Assembly: GCA_934490165.1 (NCBI GenBank)
Contig: CAKSTB010000004.1
Span: forward strand, 87,897 to 151,896
DNA length: 64,000 bases
Reading direction: 5' to 3'
Source: an uncultured Ruminiclostridium sp.
GTDB taxonomy: Bacteria; Bacillota; Clostridia; Oscillospirales; Ruminococcaceae
In this document: piece after piece, positions 50,401-58,246 of the stretch
How the letters are laid out: each line of letters opens with the position of its first letter
How positions within the stretch are numbered: the stretch's first letter is position 1
The notes under the pieces: model-generated
Databases searched by the model: none
The model's input: only the letters and a program-made list of their open reading frames with translations
Told to the model about the DNA's origin: nothing
Made by a program: the position numbers and the translations under genes

Positions 50401-51132
50401 CTTCAGCCAAAGTTCAGCATATCAAGCAGCGAAGCGATAGGATACGAGTCACTGGTAAGATGGCAAAATCCCGAACGCGGAATGATATATCCCGACAGCT
50501 TTATTCCGCTGTTTGAGGAAAACGGCTTTATCACAAAGCTGGACGCATATGTATGGGAATGCACCTGTATGGTTCTGCGCGACTGGATAGACAGACACCT
50601 GTCGCCGCTTCCGATATCGGTAAACGTATCAAGAGCAAACCTCGATGACGAGTCATTCCTTGATGTGCTTGACGGACTTATCGAAAAGTACAGACTGCCA
50701 AAGCACCTGCTTGAGCTTGAAATAACCGAGAGCATTGAAAATGACGCTACTCTGCGTATGACCGAAAAGATAAAGGAGCACGGATTTACACTGCTGATGG
50801 ACGACTTCGGCTCGGGATATTCATCACTGAACACGCTCCAGGATACAAGGTTTGACGTGCTGAAGCTCGACCGCGAATTCTTCTCAACGCATATGTCAAA
50901 CGAACGCGGCAAGAAGATAATTATGCATACGATCTCAATGTCAAAGGACGTAGGTCTGGGACTTATCGCCGAGGGCGTCGAAACGGACGATCAGGCACAG
51001 TTCTTGGAAAACTGCGGCTGTGATACGGTGCAGGGTTATCTGTACGCAAAGCCGATGCCAGTCCAGGACGCCGAAAAGTATCTGAAAAACACCGCACAGA
51101 GCAAAGCGGTAAGCAAAAAAGAACTATTATAA
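47488..51132 (+). CDS. LacI-type sensor with GGDEF, degenerate GGDEF and EAL domains (c-di-GMP turnover)
   Basis: 1214 residues. The start is TTG at 47488, 8 bases after a perfect AGGAGG; a GTG three codons earlier overlaps that site. Domains: about 8-295 is a periplasmic-binding/LacI-like sugar-binding fold (YPVAGICLVGMQDDHVAHIA, PQAIICANDTMALTTMRTLEEHG, VTGFDA) with no signal peptide or membrane helix, so it senses a cytoplasmic ligand; about 300-455 is a GAF-like linker; GGDEF1 at about 470-625 has intact RFGGDEF (about 555) and probable cyclase activity; GGDEF2 at about 790-930 has RMSGDVF in its place and is probably inactive; EAL at about 950-1205 has YESLVRW, LELEITES, MDDFGSGYSSLNTL, KLDREF and AEGVET, so phosphodiesterase residues are mostly kept (ESL instead of EAL). 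Single gene. Confidence 0.92.
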   Translation: MYTGKFHKYPVAGICLVGMQDDHVAHIAKVTSDALVEKGFKVMIFNAFTNMYYDTPYSKGEASIYHLLNFDIIDVLVIMPETIKSEWVTDTIIRYAHAAKTPVIILDGRHNGCTNIIYDYANSLEQITEHVITEHNCTDLFFIAGTKGNRFSEDRIEAFKRVLARHKIDFNENTMLGYGDFWDTPTKNVVSGLVNSGRKMPQAIICANDTMALTTMRTLEEHGMKVPDDIIVTGFDAIYQERIYSTTRLTSAQMDPKELAATVADTAYGYLKGDEQPSDKRVHFSMILGQSCGCCDFDVAYTNEKLESMNKYNLALYDAESKMASLYTDTVNCDKLDELAKALSGYFNYRSALCLNDDFLTADSPVIPKAYHSVFTEKMIAHVVRIWDDYGYKLEYQSKKLLPNLNDLIKRYNTIMFCPLHFQEQVIGYYAAVADDLLLRPGSFYYVQRLVGSINQVLENFRIEYLLRRANNELSLTHSIDPLTGIYNRRGYFERISELMHGSKECHVILVSCDMDRLKEINDTYGHSEGDVAITAIANAIKAGCGKDGICARFGGDEFILTVPYNTDKQRELSRLIGEIQTEIDKFNLSAGKPYEVSISVGGSYGTVSSIEDINKLMRSTDHLMYEQKRLKKAQLAPAAVLQQICEDVNSTVQSYAQRMHEIFSDFDKCTYFYMSYIDFKWYVMENKCTPKCMLSSSVGPLRALWLSGAIYPDDKLLFDSFCQKIRTAFNEGITQKAMSMNIRLCEEDGATPVWYGVYVQLAGKNGKMEELAGYVRALETEEIMNLEIKDYYTTTDNPIMFHDMIAQRLAAYPDTKFALIQFDVKRFKLINENYGEDAGTEMLHFLTRQLSNYCDNRQMSARMSGDVFTLLTPYTDKDDILSIVADLQHCLKGFRGYSYEFVFGIYEIDDRSISVRTMCDYAATARQSIKKNALESIAFYNKGMQKAIKERKFVESHMKKALENGEFIIYLQPKFSISSSEAIGYESLVRWQNPERGMIYPDSFIPLFEENGFITKLDAYVWECTCMVLRDWIDRHLSPLPISVNVSRANLDDESFLDVLDGLIEKYRLPKHLLELEITESIENDATLRMTEKIKEHGFTLLMDDFGSGYSSLNTLQDTRFDVLKLDREFFSTHMSNERGKKIIMHTISMSKDVGLGLIAEGVETDDQAQFLENCGCDTVQGYLYAKPMPVQDAEKYLKNTAQSKAVSKKELL

Positions 51133-51133
51133 G

Positions 51134-51166
51134 TCACAGCCCCGATATCAAGCGGGGCTGTTGTGA
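51134..51166 (+). terminator. Terminator of the GGDEF/EAL gene
   Basis: TCACAGCCCC, loop GATATCAAGC, GGGGCTGTTGTGA. Strong stem but no clear T run; likely functional or a shared element. Confidence 0.65.
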
Positions 51167-51192
51167 TACCCTGCCGACAATTGCAATAAAAG

Positions 51193-51223
51193 TTGGGCAG
51201 AAAGAAACGCGGTCCGGTATAAT
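51193..51223 (+). promoter_or_regulatory. Candidate promoter of the AraC-family gene
   Basis: TATAAT at 51218-51223 is perfect; the best -35 (TTGGGC at 51193) is 19 bases away, so it is a weak or activator-dependent promoter. Confidence 0.45.
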
Positions 51224-51249
51224 AGGTTACAGAAAGGAGAGATAAACAT

Positions 51250-52095
51250 ATGAACGACTGGAACGCAGGCATAGGAGAAGCCGTAAGGTATATCGAAAAT
51301 AATCTGAGCGGGGATATCGATATTGCAAAGGCCGCCGAAAAGGCATATGTATCGACATTTTACTTTCAAAAGATTTTCAGCGTGCTGTGCGGCTTTACAT
51401 TGGGCGAATATATACGGAACAGGCGGCTTTCTCTTGCCGGCGAGGAGCTGTCACACGGCAACGCAAAAGTGATCGATATTGCCGTGAAATACGGATACGA
51501 GTCGCCCGACAGCTTCACGCGTGCGTTCACAAAGTTCCATGGTATCTCCCCTTCTTCCGCAAAGGAGCGCGGTGCTGTATTACGCTCTTTTGCACCGATA
51601 AAGCTAAAACTTACACTGGAGGGCGGAACTATGATCGACTACAGAATTACCGAAAAGCCTGCATTTACCGTTGCAGGCATATCAACACCTATCGAAAACG
51701 ACACATCGATATCCTATAATGTTATTCCGAAGCTTTGGGACGAGCATTATAAAAACGGCGGCGGTGAAAAGATCCGCGGAGAATTCGGAGCGTGCATCTA
51801 CCGTGACGAAAAGACATTCACTTATATGATAGCGGACGCTTATCTTCCGTGGAAAGACATTCCCGACGACTGTGAAACATACACCTTCCCCGCCGGAACA
51901 TGGGCTGTATTCCCCTGCAAGGGCGCACTGCCAAACGCTTTGCAAAGTCTTAACACGAAGATATGGAGCGAATGGCTACCGAACCTTAAGGGCTATAAGC
52001 TGAGCGGAATGTACAACCTTGAAATGTACACGCCGCCTGCCGACAAGCCGGAGGATACATATTCGGAAATATGGATCCCGATAGAAAAAGCATAA
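51250..52095 (+). CDS. AraC-family regulator with GyrI-like effector-binding domain
   Basis: 281 residues. The DNA-binding domain is N-terminal (about 1-108) with two HTH motifs (DIDIAKAAEKAYVSTFYFQK; IDIAVKYGYESPDSFTRAFTK followed by GISPSSAK). The C-terminal half (about 122-281; YRITEKPAFTVAGIS, AVFPCKGALPNALQSLNTKI, YSEIWIPIEKA) is the GyrI/AraC_E_bind (SRPBCC-like) module that binds small hydrophobic ligands or drugs, as in Rob and BmrR. It has no linked target gene: the neighbours are the c-di-GMP protein and a LysR regulator. Ribosome binding site AGAAAGGAGAG. Confidence 0.92.
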   Translation: MNDWNAGIGEAVRYIENNLSGDIDIAKAAEKAYVSTFYFQKIFSVLCGFTLGEYIRNRRLSLAGEELSHGNAKVIDIAVKYGYESPDSFTRAFTKFHGISPSSAKERGAVLRSFAPIKLKLTLEGGTMIDYRITEKPAFTVAGISTPIENDTSISYNVIPKLWDEHYKNGGGEKIRGEFGACIYRDEKTFTYMIADAYLPWKDIPDDCETYTFPAGTWAVFPCKGALPNALQSLNTKIWSEWLPNLKGYKLSGMYNLEMYTPPADKPEDTYSEIWIPIEKA

Positions 52096-52101
52096 GTATG
52101 A

Positions 52102-52136
52102 CGACAGCATCTTCCGCACGGTGGGAGGTACTGTCG
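52102..52136 (+). terminator. Probable terminator of the AraC-family gene
   Basis: CGACAGCATCTTCC, loop GCACGGT, GGGAGGTACTGTCG: stem with one internal mismatch, starting 6 bases after the stop; tail CTGTTTAC is T-poor. Confidence 0.45.
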
Positions 52137-52188
52137 CTGTTTACGGACAAATAGGATATCCTGATGAAAAAATATCTCTGAGCGTTAC

Positions 52189-52217
52189 TTGACAACCGCC
52201 GCAGAATGTCATATCAT
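52189..52217 (+). promoter_or_regulatory. Sigma-A promoter of the LysR-family gene
   Basis: TTGACA, 17 bases, TATCAT, about 65 bases before the ATG. Confidence 0.75.
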
Positions 52218-52285
52218 AGTATATAGCAATTCGGAAATCGGATAATAAATGCTAACAAAATGCAATAATCGAATAGAGGTGCAGT

Positions 52286-53161
52286 ATGGATACAAGTGTG
52301 CTGAAATATATGGCATTTATAAAGACGGTAGAATGCGGCAGCTTTACTAAGGCGGCGGAGCTTCTCAACTACTCGCAGTCGGGCATCAGCCGTATGATAA
52401 ACGACCTTGAAAGTGAGTGGGGCGTAAAGCTTCTCATAAGGAGCAGGAGCGGCATACAGCTGACTGCCGACGGCACTTCTCTGCTCCCCTTTGCACGGAG
52501 CGTGTGCGAAGAATACCGCAAACTGCGTATGCAGATAGACGACCTTAACGGACTTCACAAGGGACTTATAAGAATAGGTACGTTTTCAAGTGTAGCGACC
52601 CACTGGTTGCCGAAGATAATCAAGAGCTTCCGTGCGGATTATCCTAATATTGAATATGAGCTTCTGCTCGGCGACTATTCGGAAATAGAGCAATGGATAT
52701 TGCAGGGGCGCGTTGACTGCGGATTTATGCGGACAGGCGCAGGCAATGAGCTTGATATGACTGTGCTCGAAAGCGATGAGCTTATGGCGGTACTGCCCGC
52801 AGATCACGAATATGCAGACAAAGACGTTTTCCCGATAGAAAAGCTGTGCTCCGAGCCGTTTATACTGCTCGAAAAGGGTGGAAACTCGGAAGTGCCAGCA
52901 TTTCTGTCACACTATGGGCTGAAGCCCGATGTACGTTTCACAACATGGGACGACTATGCGATAATGTCAATGGTCGAAAACGGGCTCGGCATATCGGTAC
53001 TGCCGAAGCTGATACTCCGCCGCTGTCCTTATAACGTGGCAATAAAGAGCTTTGACAAGCCTGCTTTCCGCGATATATGCTTTGCCGTGAAAAACAAAGA
53101 AACCTCTTCACTTGCGGTAAAGAGGTTCAGCGAATATCTCGGACACAGGAATGATGAATAA
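52286..53161 (+). CDS. LysR-family transcriptional regulator
   Basis: 291 residues. Winged HTH at 1-62 (YMAFIKTVECGSFTKAAELLNYSQSGISRMI), linker helix, and a type 2 periplasmic-binding effector domain (about 90-290; GLIRIGTFSSVATHWLPKIIKSFRADYPNIE, DCGFMRTG, MAVLPADHEYAD, GLGISVLPKLI). No divergent target gene is present: the upstream neighbour is the AraC-family gene in the same direction. Ligand and regulon unknown. Ribosome binding site AGAGGTG. Confidence 0.95.
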   Translation: MDTSVLKYMAFIKTVECGSFTKAAELLNYSQSGISRMINDLESEWGVKLLIRSRSGIQLTADGTSLLPFARSVCEEYRKLRMQIDDLNGLHKGLIRIGTFSSVATHWLPKIIKSFRADYPNIEYELLLGDYSEIEQWILQGRVDCGFMRTGAGNELDMTVLESDELMAVLPADHEYADKDVFPIEKLCSEPFILLEKGGNSEVPAFLSHYGLKPDVRFTTWDDYAIMSMVENGLGISVLPKLILRRCPYNVAIKSFDKPAFRDICFAVKNKETSSLAVKRFSEYLGHRNDE

Positions 53162-53169
53162 CAAAAAAC

Positions 53170-53207
53170 AGCACCCGATGCGCTTTGCATCGGATGCTCG
53201 TTTTTTA
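53170..53207. terminator. Bidirectional terminator between the LysR and chemoreceptor genes
   Basis: AGCACCCGATGC, loop GCTTT, GCATCGGATGCT with one G-T pair, flanked by T6 on the plus side and (on the minus strand) T6 on the other. It serves both convergent genes. Confidence 0.9.
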
Positions 53208-53247
53208 CCGACCTTTTTAAGTCGGGTCTGCATTTAATATGTACTTA

Positions 53248-54738
53248 TCACTCTGTAAGCCGTTCAAGCTCGGCAGACATTGATTTTATCTGCTTTACCA
53301 TAGAGTCGAGCGTCTGCGTTCCCGCAGAGTTCTCCTCTATAGCCGCCGCAACGTGCTGTAGAGCATCGCTGTTGCTTGTGATATTGCGGCTTACCGTGCC
53401 AAGCTCTCGTGTTACTGTTTCACTGTTTGCAAAGACATTTGAAATAATGCTGTTCATGTCCTCTATGTTCTGCGTTACCTCCTTGTTTGAAGCACCGATA
53501 TGCTCGGCTGAGCGGCGGATAGTTTCCATATCGGAAACGCCCTCTCTTGTAAGTGCCGCGTTGCGCTTCATTGCGTCTGTGGCTTTTTCCACTCCGTTTG
53601 TTACCGCAGAAATGATATCGCCTATTTCCTCTGCCGCCGTGGCTGTCTTTTCGGAAAGATTTTTGATCTCGTCTGCGACTACCGCAAAGCCCGAGCCCGC
53701 TTCTCCCGCGTGACTGGCTTCAATTGACGCGTTTATCGCAAGTATATTTGTCTGGGTCGAAATGTCGGAAATAACATTTGATATAGCCGCTATCTTCTTG
53801 GACTGTGCCGCAAGACTGAGTATCATATCACAGGTATCATCGGTAACCGTGCTTATCTTCTCCATACTCTGCGATGCGGCGGTTATCTTATTGTCGTTAT
53901 CGGCGGTTATCTCGTTTGCCTTTTCCGTAAGACCCGCTATCTTGCCGCTCATTTCCGAAAGACTGCGCAGACTCTCGGATATCTCTGTTATGTTCTGCTC
54001 GATCGATTTTACGGATTCCGCATTCGTATCGCTGTCGCGCATTACGTTCATCGTTTCGCCGGATATGCTGCTGTTCGCTTCTGCAGACGCAGAGGATACC
54101 TTTTCGAGCTCGTTTACCATCTCTGCCATCGAGCCGGAAATCTCAAGGGTCTTTTTCTGTATCTCCTTTTGCTTTTCAGCGCCCATAAGGCTTCCGAGCA
54201 TTATCGCGGTACGTCTGCAAAGCACATAGATTATTGCCGATACGGCAATAAGCACTATGGTTCTGGGCATTATCAGATAGGTTATGAGCTGAGTTATGTT
54301 TTCTACATTATGATCCTCGACAAATCCGCAGATAAAGCAGATACACTGCGCACCCGCCGTACCAAGTACCGTGAATATTATTGTGAACATACTGAGCTTT
54401 GTCGAGAAGAACAGGCTCGCTATAGCTATAGGATATACATAAAGGATCACAACGTGATATGAAAGTACACTGGCAAGCACTGTTGTGAACAATACGGCAC
54501 AGGCTACGGTAAAGTATTTTACCCAACCGCTTTTGATCTTAAGAATATTTGTCACCAGAGTAGGCAGGAACAATATAACCTCGCCTATTATAAACGCAAC
54601 TGCCATTGTTGATACCTGAACCTTGAATATTCCGACGATATCAAGTATCAGAACCAGCACAAACAGTATGCCTGTGACCCTCATTACACTTGCCGCGGCC
54701 TTGTTTGCGGTAAGCTCATTTTGTTTTAATAATTCCAT
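53248..54738 (-). CDS. Methyl-accepting chemotaxis-type receptor with polytopic membrane domain
   Basis: 496 residues. The N-terminal 185 residues hold about six transmembrane helices (for instance ILFVLVLILDIVGIF, AVAFIIGEVILFLPTLV, TIVLIAVSAIIYVL), with no large extracellular sensor and no HAMP. The signalling domain (about 205-490) is a long coiled coil whose hairpin tip reads AINASIEASHAGEAGSGFAVVADEI, the conserved CheW/CheA contact region. It would sense membrane state or a small ligand and signal to CheA; no che or flagellar genes are in the window. It follows the TetR-family gene by 46 bases and may share its promoter. Confidence 0.92.
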   Translation of the reverse strand: MELLKQNELTANKAAASVMRVTGILFVLVLILDIVGIFKVQVSTMAVAFIIGEVILFLPTLVTNILKIKSGWVKYFTVACAVLFTTVLASVLSYHVVILYVYPIAIASLFFSTKLSMFTIIFTVLGTAGAQCICFICGFVEDHNVENITQLITYLIMPRTIVLIAVSAIIYVLCRRTAIMLGSLMGAEKQKEIQKKTLEISGSMAEMVNELEKVSSASAEANSSISGETMNVMRDSDTNAESVKSIEQNITEISESLRSLSEMSGKIAGLTEKANEITADNDNKITAASQSMEKISTVTDDTCDMILSLAAQSKKIAAISNVISDISTQTNILAINASIEASHAGEAGSGFAVVADEIKNLSEKTATAAEEIGDIISAVTNGVEKATDAMKRNAALTREGVSDMETIRRSAEHIGASNKEVTQNIEDMNSIISNVFANSETVTRELGTVSRNITSNSDALQHVAAAIEENSAGTQTLDSMVKQIKSMSAELERLTE

Positions 54739-54784
54739 TTTCGGTTTTCCCCGCTTTCATATATATAATTCCCCTTAAGAAAAA

Positions 54785-55375
54785 TTATTGCCTTTCCTTC
54801 GCACGATCGGACTTTATCATTACAAGTGTGCTCCTGAACTGGGCACTGAGCATATCCGATACATCTTTGTCCGTAAACAGACAGATATTAGACGACAGCA
54901 ATACGCCTATGCCGTATGTGAATATCCACACCTGCCTGAAAAGCATCATTGCGTCCTCTTCGGACAAAGCATAATCATGCATTATATATTCTATACACTT
55001 ATCGGCAGTCACGCCGAGCATCGACGCGAACATTTCCTTGAAATTAAAGCTTTGATCCTGCTCGCTCATAAACAGAAGCCTGAAAAGCTTAGGCTTTTCC
55101 TTTGCAAAGGTAAGCATCTGAAGTCCTACCTGCTTGAATGCCGGTATATCCGAGCTTTCTGTCTTTGCATATTCGCCGAACAGTCCCATAGCCGACTTGC
55201 GTACAGATTGTTCAAGATCTTCCATATTTTTAAACGCAGTAAAGATAGGTCTTGTAGAAGTTCCCATCGCCTCGGCAAGACTTCTCGCGTTAAGCGACTC
55301 CGCTCCGCTCTCGATAACTATTCCGAGGGCTATCTGCGTAATTTCTTCTCTTGTGTATTTAGCCTTAGGCGGCAT
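54785..55375 (-). CDS. TetR/AcrR-family transcriptional regulator
   Basis: 196 residues. N-terminal HTH (YTREEITQIALGIVIESGAESLNARSLAEAMGTSTRPIF), where STRPIF replaces the usual SxxtlY, followed by a helical ligand-binding domain of the TetR C-terminal type found in Clostridia (FKQVGLQMLTFAKEKPKLFRLLFM). ATG at 55375 with GGAG 8 bases upstream; a GTG three codons earlier overlaps it. It precedes the chemoreceptor gene and probably controls it and itself; the upstream palindrome at 55412-55424 is a candidate operator. Confidence 0.9.
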   Translation of the reverse strand: MPPKAKYTREEITQIALGIVIESGAESLNARSLAEAMGTSTRPIFTAFKNMEDLEQSVRKSAMGLFGEYAKTESSDIPAFKQVGLQMLTFAKEKPKLFRLLFMSEQDQSFNFKEMFASMLGVTADKCIEYIMHDYALSEEDAMMLFRQVWIFTYGIGVLLSSNICLFTDKDVSDMLSAQFRSTLVMIKSDRAKERQ

Positions 55376-55411
55376 ATAAATCACTCCATGGTGTAGTATG
55401 ATGTTCTGTAA

Positions 55412-55462
55412 CGCTTGTTGCGTATTGCTTACATTATAACATTATATATGAACGCTGTCAAC
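55412..55462 (-). promoter_or_regulatory. Promoter and candidate operator of the TetR-chemoreceptor operon
   Basis: Minus strand: TTGACA (55462-55457), 17 bases, TATAAT (55439-55434), both perfect. Just downstream lies ACGC-TTGTT-GCGT (55412-55424), itself inside GTAACGC/GCTTAC half-sites; this palindrome would fit autoregulation by the TetR protein. Confidence 0.7.
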
Positions 55463-55520
55463 AGCTTTGCGTTTAATTTTCATGATGTCCCGATATTGCG
55501 GCTACAGACAATATTTTTCC

Positions 55521-55550
55521 TTGACATACGGCGGTATTATGTGTTACTAT
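55521..55550 (+). promoter_or_regulatory. Sigma-A promoter of the DUF4234 gene
   Basis: TTGACA, 18 bases, TACTAT; about 25 bases upstream of the ATG, with CGGAGGAAA as ribosome binding site. Confidence 0.75.
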
Positions 55551-55575
55551 ATTAAAAAAGCACGGAGGAAATTAT

Positions 55576-56070
55576 ATGGACACACAGAATAACTACTCAC
55601 AGCAGTACGGACAGCCACAGCAATATGTACAGCAATATCAGCAGCCCTACGGACAGCCGTTTTACGGACCTGTAAGACAGCTCAATACACACAGAGGACT
55701 GCTCAAATTCATATTGCTCGGTATCATCACATTAGGGATATATCCGCTGGTATTCTACTCAGGAATATCGGAAGATATAAACCTTATCGCAAGCCGCTAT
55801 GACGGCAGGAAGACAATGCACTTCTGCCTTTTGTTCTTCCTTGTCGGACCTATCACGCTGGGGATCGCGGATCTTGTATGGTTTCACAATATTTCATCGC
55901 GTATGGGCAACGAGCTTTCGAGAAGAGGCATTGCTTATTCGTTCGGCGCGGTGGATTACTGGCTGTGGAATATAGTAGGTTCGCTGATAATTATCGGACC
56001 GTTTGTTTATATACATAAGCTGGCGAAGGCTTCTGTGCTGTTGGCGCAGGATTATAATGTAAGAGGATAA
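55576..56070 (+). CDS. DUF4234-family membrane protein
   Basis: 164 residues. A Gln/Tyr/Pro-rich N-terminus (QQYGQPQQYVQQYQQPYGQP) is followed by a four-helix membrane domain starting RGLLKFILLGIITLGIYPLVFYSGISEDIN, the DUF4234 hallmark, and ending VYIHKLAKASVLLAQDYN. Members are small integral membrane proteins of unknown function, common in gut Firmicutes. The repeat-like prion-like N-terminus could mediate self-association; that is speculation. Single gene with its own promoter and terminator. Confidence 0.9.
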   Translation: MDTQNNYSQQYGQPQQYVQQYQQPYGQPFYGPVRQLNTHRGLLKFILLGIITLGIYPLVFYSGISEDINLIASRYDGRKTMHFCLLFFLVGPITLGIADLVWFHNISSRMGNELSRRGIAYSFGAVDYWLWNIVGSLIIIGPFVYIHKLAKASVLLAQDYNVRG

Positions 56071-56074
56071 ATGT

Positions 56075-56105
56075 AAAACCGGAGTTTTATGCTCCGGTTT
56101 TTTGT
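56075..56105. terminator. Bidirectional terminator
   Basis: AAACCGGAG, loop TTTTATG, CTCCGGTTTTTTG: 9 bp stem with T run on plus and A/T tract on minus; the last base touches the stop codon of the convergent gene. Confidence 0.85.
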
Positions 56106-57064
56106 TATCTGTTATTAAAATCGGCTATTTCGTCAATATGGCTGTAAATATACTCCTGCGCGTCCGAGGGATAAAGCACGGCTGTATATTCATCTCCGTT
56201 CATCGATGTTCTCTGCTCGGTGAATATGCCAAGCCGTAAACCTTCTTCGGTTGGCAATCGGCTTTTTCTGCCGTTCGGGAGTTCCGTTATCTCAAGCATA
56301 CCCTTGTCTTCCAACCATTTTGCAACTATTCCGGCTTTCAGTGTGCCAGAATTTTCGGCATCTACATATTGGTTAATTTCGGCTGTTATTGCCGATGCAG
56401 ACATAGGTTCTTCCTTAGCCGATAAATTATCTCTCATACCGTTTGGTACATCAAACGGTTTTCTTTTGCGCTTTTCTCTCGTCGCTCCGTTCATTTCAGC
56501 AATCGCATCTATGTTATCAAGGATAAATTGCTGTGCCGCAGGGCTCAGCATAATCGCCGCTCTCGGAAAACCGTCCGCGCTGAAATATTCACTCAAGCGT
56601 ATACCTTCATTGCTTCCGCTTTCTGTAGGTCGTCTGCGCATTTTACCGTTCGGAAGTTCATAGTTTTCAAGCATGCCGACTTCAGAAAGCCAGTCGGCAA
56701 TAGCATTTTTCTTGAGCCTGCCTGATATATCAGGGTCAAGGTGCTTGTTTATCATATCGGTAAATGCAGTCGGTGTGACTTCATTTATAAAACACTTGAA
56801 AGCGGCTCTCGCTTCATCGGTTATTACCACTGCACCGCGTTTCTGCGGCTTTATAACTTCAACGGTCTTTTCCGCCGTCACTTCCCCGCCGTTTTCAATA
56901 ACCTTTTCAAGTATCCCTGAAATGTAGAAAAAACAGCGCGACAGCTTCACATTATTTACAATGTCGTCATCGGGTACAGGCTTACCGGTAAACGGATCTA
57001 TCCCGTTTGCAAGCTTGTCTATGTATTCCTTTGCGTGCTTCATTGTGTCAAGTTCGGTTGGCAT
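56105..57064 (-). CDS. Protein with internal duplication, unknown function
   Basis: 319 residues. It begins MPTELDTMKHAKEYIDKLANGIDPFTGKP, a start I recall from many uncharacterised gut Clostridia proteins. After a helical N-domain (to about 95) come two related units, about 100-200 and 220-319, each with a helix stretch (IADWLSEVGML; VAKWLEDKGML), a beta-hairpin (ELPNGKMRRRPTESG; ELPNGRKSRLPTEEG), an IRLSEYF/LRLGIFTEQ strand and a final AQQFILDNIDAIAE/AQEYIYSHIDEIAD helix. The pattern fits tandem winged-helix-like modules, so DNA binding is possible. ATG at 57064 with AGGAGGAG 6 bases before. Function unknown; no mobile-element neighbours. Confidence 0.75.
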   Translation of the reverse strand: MPTELDTMKHAKEYIDKLANGIDPFTGKPVPDDDIVNNVKLSRCFFYISGILEKVIENGGEVTAEKTVEVIKPQKRGAVVITDEARAAFKCFINEVTPTAFTDMINKHLDPDISGRLKKNAIADWLSEVGMLENYELPNGKMRRRPTESGSNEGIRLSEYFSADGFPRAAIMLSPAAQQFILDNIDAIAEMNGATREKRKRKPFDVPNGMRDNLSAKEEPMSASAITAEINQYVDAENSGTLKAGIVAKWLEDKGMLEITELPNGRKSRLPTEEGLRLGIFTEQRTSMNGDEYTAVLYPSDAQEYIYSHIDEIADFNNR

Positions 57065-57139
57065 AAATGCTCCTCCTGTAATATGATAACTATATTTTAA
57101 CATATACAGGCTTTGTTTTCAATACAAGTATGTGATTTC

Positions 57140-57168
57140 TTGACATATCTTTCTGCCTGTGATATTAT
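57140..57168 (+). promoter_or_regulatory. Sigma-A promoter of the ABC transporter operon
   Basis: TTGACA, 17 bases, TATTAT, about 35 bases before the first permease ATG. Confidence 0.75.
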
Positions 57169-57204
57169 GTAATCAATATCAACCCCATCGTGAAAGGATC
57201 ATAA

Positions 57205-58245
57205 ATGCGGCAACTGTTCAACAAAAGCGGAATGATAACAGTATTCTACTCCGCTGTTCTGACTCTGTGTACTATTCTCCTATCATTATTTTTCAATATT
57301 GGCTCTTCTGACATAACAGACAGCTTTTCGGGTAACGCCGTATTGCTTGAGATCACTCAGGATAACTACAGCGATAACGCTCTTTCCTACAGTGATATTG
57401 CGGATATCCTAGCGAAAAACAAAGCAAGAGGAGCTATGCTTATCAGCGCGTCCGGCAAAGGCTATGCGCTGTTCAATTATTCGGACAGCGACCTGTCATA
57501 TGCGCTTATGAATAGCGATGATATCAGGAGTGATACTCCAAAGGCCGTTGTTTCGACCGGGAAGCTGCCGCAGACTATGGATATCGGCGGCAAGCAGACT
57601 ATAAATCTGTTTTCTTCCGATCACGAGGTTATCGGAACGGATATTTATTCCGGCGCAAACTCATTAAACGCCTATACGACAAACTTTGCCGGGGTCGCGA
57701 AAAGCACGGTGATATTCCAGAACATAACTCTTATCGCCGACTGCGGCGAAGGTACGGCATACATAGCAAATAATATAAAAAACGACATAGAAAGCAGTTG
57801 CGATACGATAAGCTGCTCTGTAAACGCTCAGGCGGACGTTAAAACTGCGGCAGGCGGCACTAAGGGCTTGTCTGCTGTGACCGTTGTAATAGTAGCTCTT
57901 ACAGGTATCTGCCTTATACTAAGCTCCGGGGTATTTATGTCGGCGTGGCTTGACGCAAAGCAGTCGGAGATGGTCGCGCGCAGGATATGCGGCGCTGACA
58001 GTGACGACATACGAAAGCTGATATTCTTATACGCCGTTATTGCCGATGTGACAGGAATGGCAGTCGGTTTTCTGCTGACCTTTATTATATCGCTTATTCC
58101 GCAGGTCACCTTCTACCTCGGAAGCATTCGTCTTTCATACGGCTTGCTTATCGCAGTTATACTTACGGCTGTAAATATAATAACCGCTTACAGACAAAGC
58201 GTAAAATACAGCTGCAAAATGATAAACAGCCTGAGGAGGGAATAA
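57205..58245 (+). CDS. ABC transporter permease, FtsX-like, first
   Basis: 346 residues. One N-terminal transmembrane helix (GMITVFYSAVLTLCTILLSLFF), an extracellular domain of about 190 residues, and three C-terminal helices (VVIVALTGICLILSSGVF, LIFLYAVIADVTGMAVGFLLTF, YGLLIAVILTAVNIITA). This 1+3 layout with a large outer domain is that of MacB/FtsX permeases, which move peptides, lipids or drive mechanical signalling rather than import nutrients. The domain between helices (ARRICGADSDDIRKL) is the coupling helix. Separate from the next gene by 1 base. Confidence 0.85.
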   Translation: MRQLFNKSGMITVFYSAVLTLCTILLSLFFNIGSSDITDSFSGNAVLLEITQDNYSDNALSYSDIADILAKNKARGAMLISASGKGYALFNYSDSDLSYALMNSDDIRSDTPKAVVSTGKLPQTMDIGGKQTINLFSSDHEVIGTDIYSGANSLNAYTTNFAGVAKSTVIFQNITLIADCGEGTAYIANNIKNDIESSCDTISCSVNAQADVKTAAGGTKGLSAVTVVIVALTGICLILSSGVFMSAWLDAKQSEMVARRICGADSDDIRKLIFLYAVIADVTGMAVGFLLTFIISLIPQVTFYLGSIRLSYGLLIAVILTAVNIITAYRQSVKYSCKMINSLRRE

Positions 58246-58246
58246 T

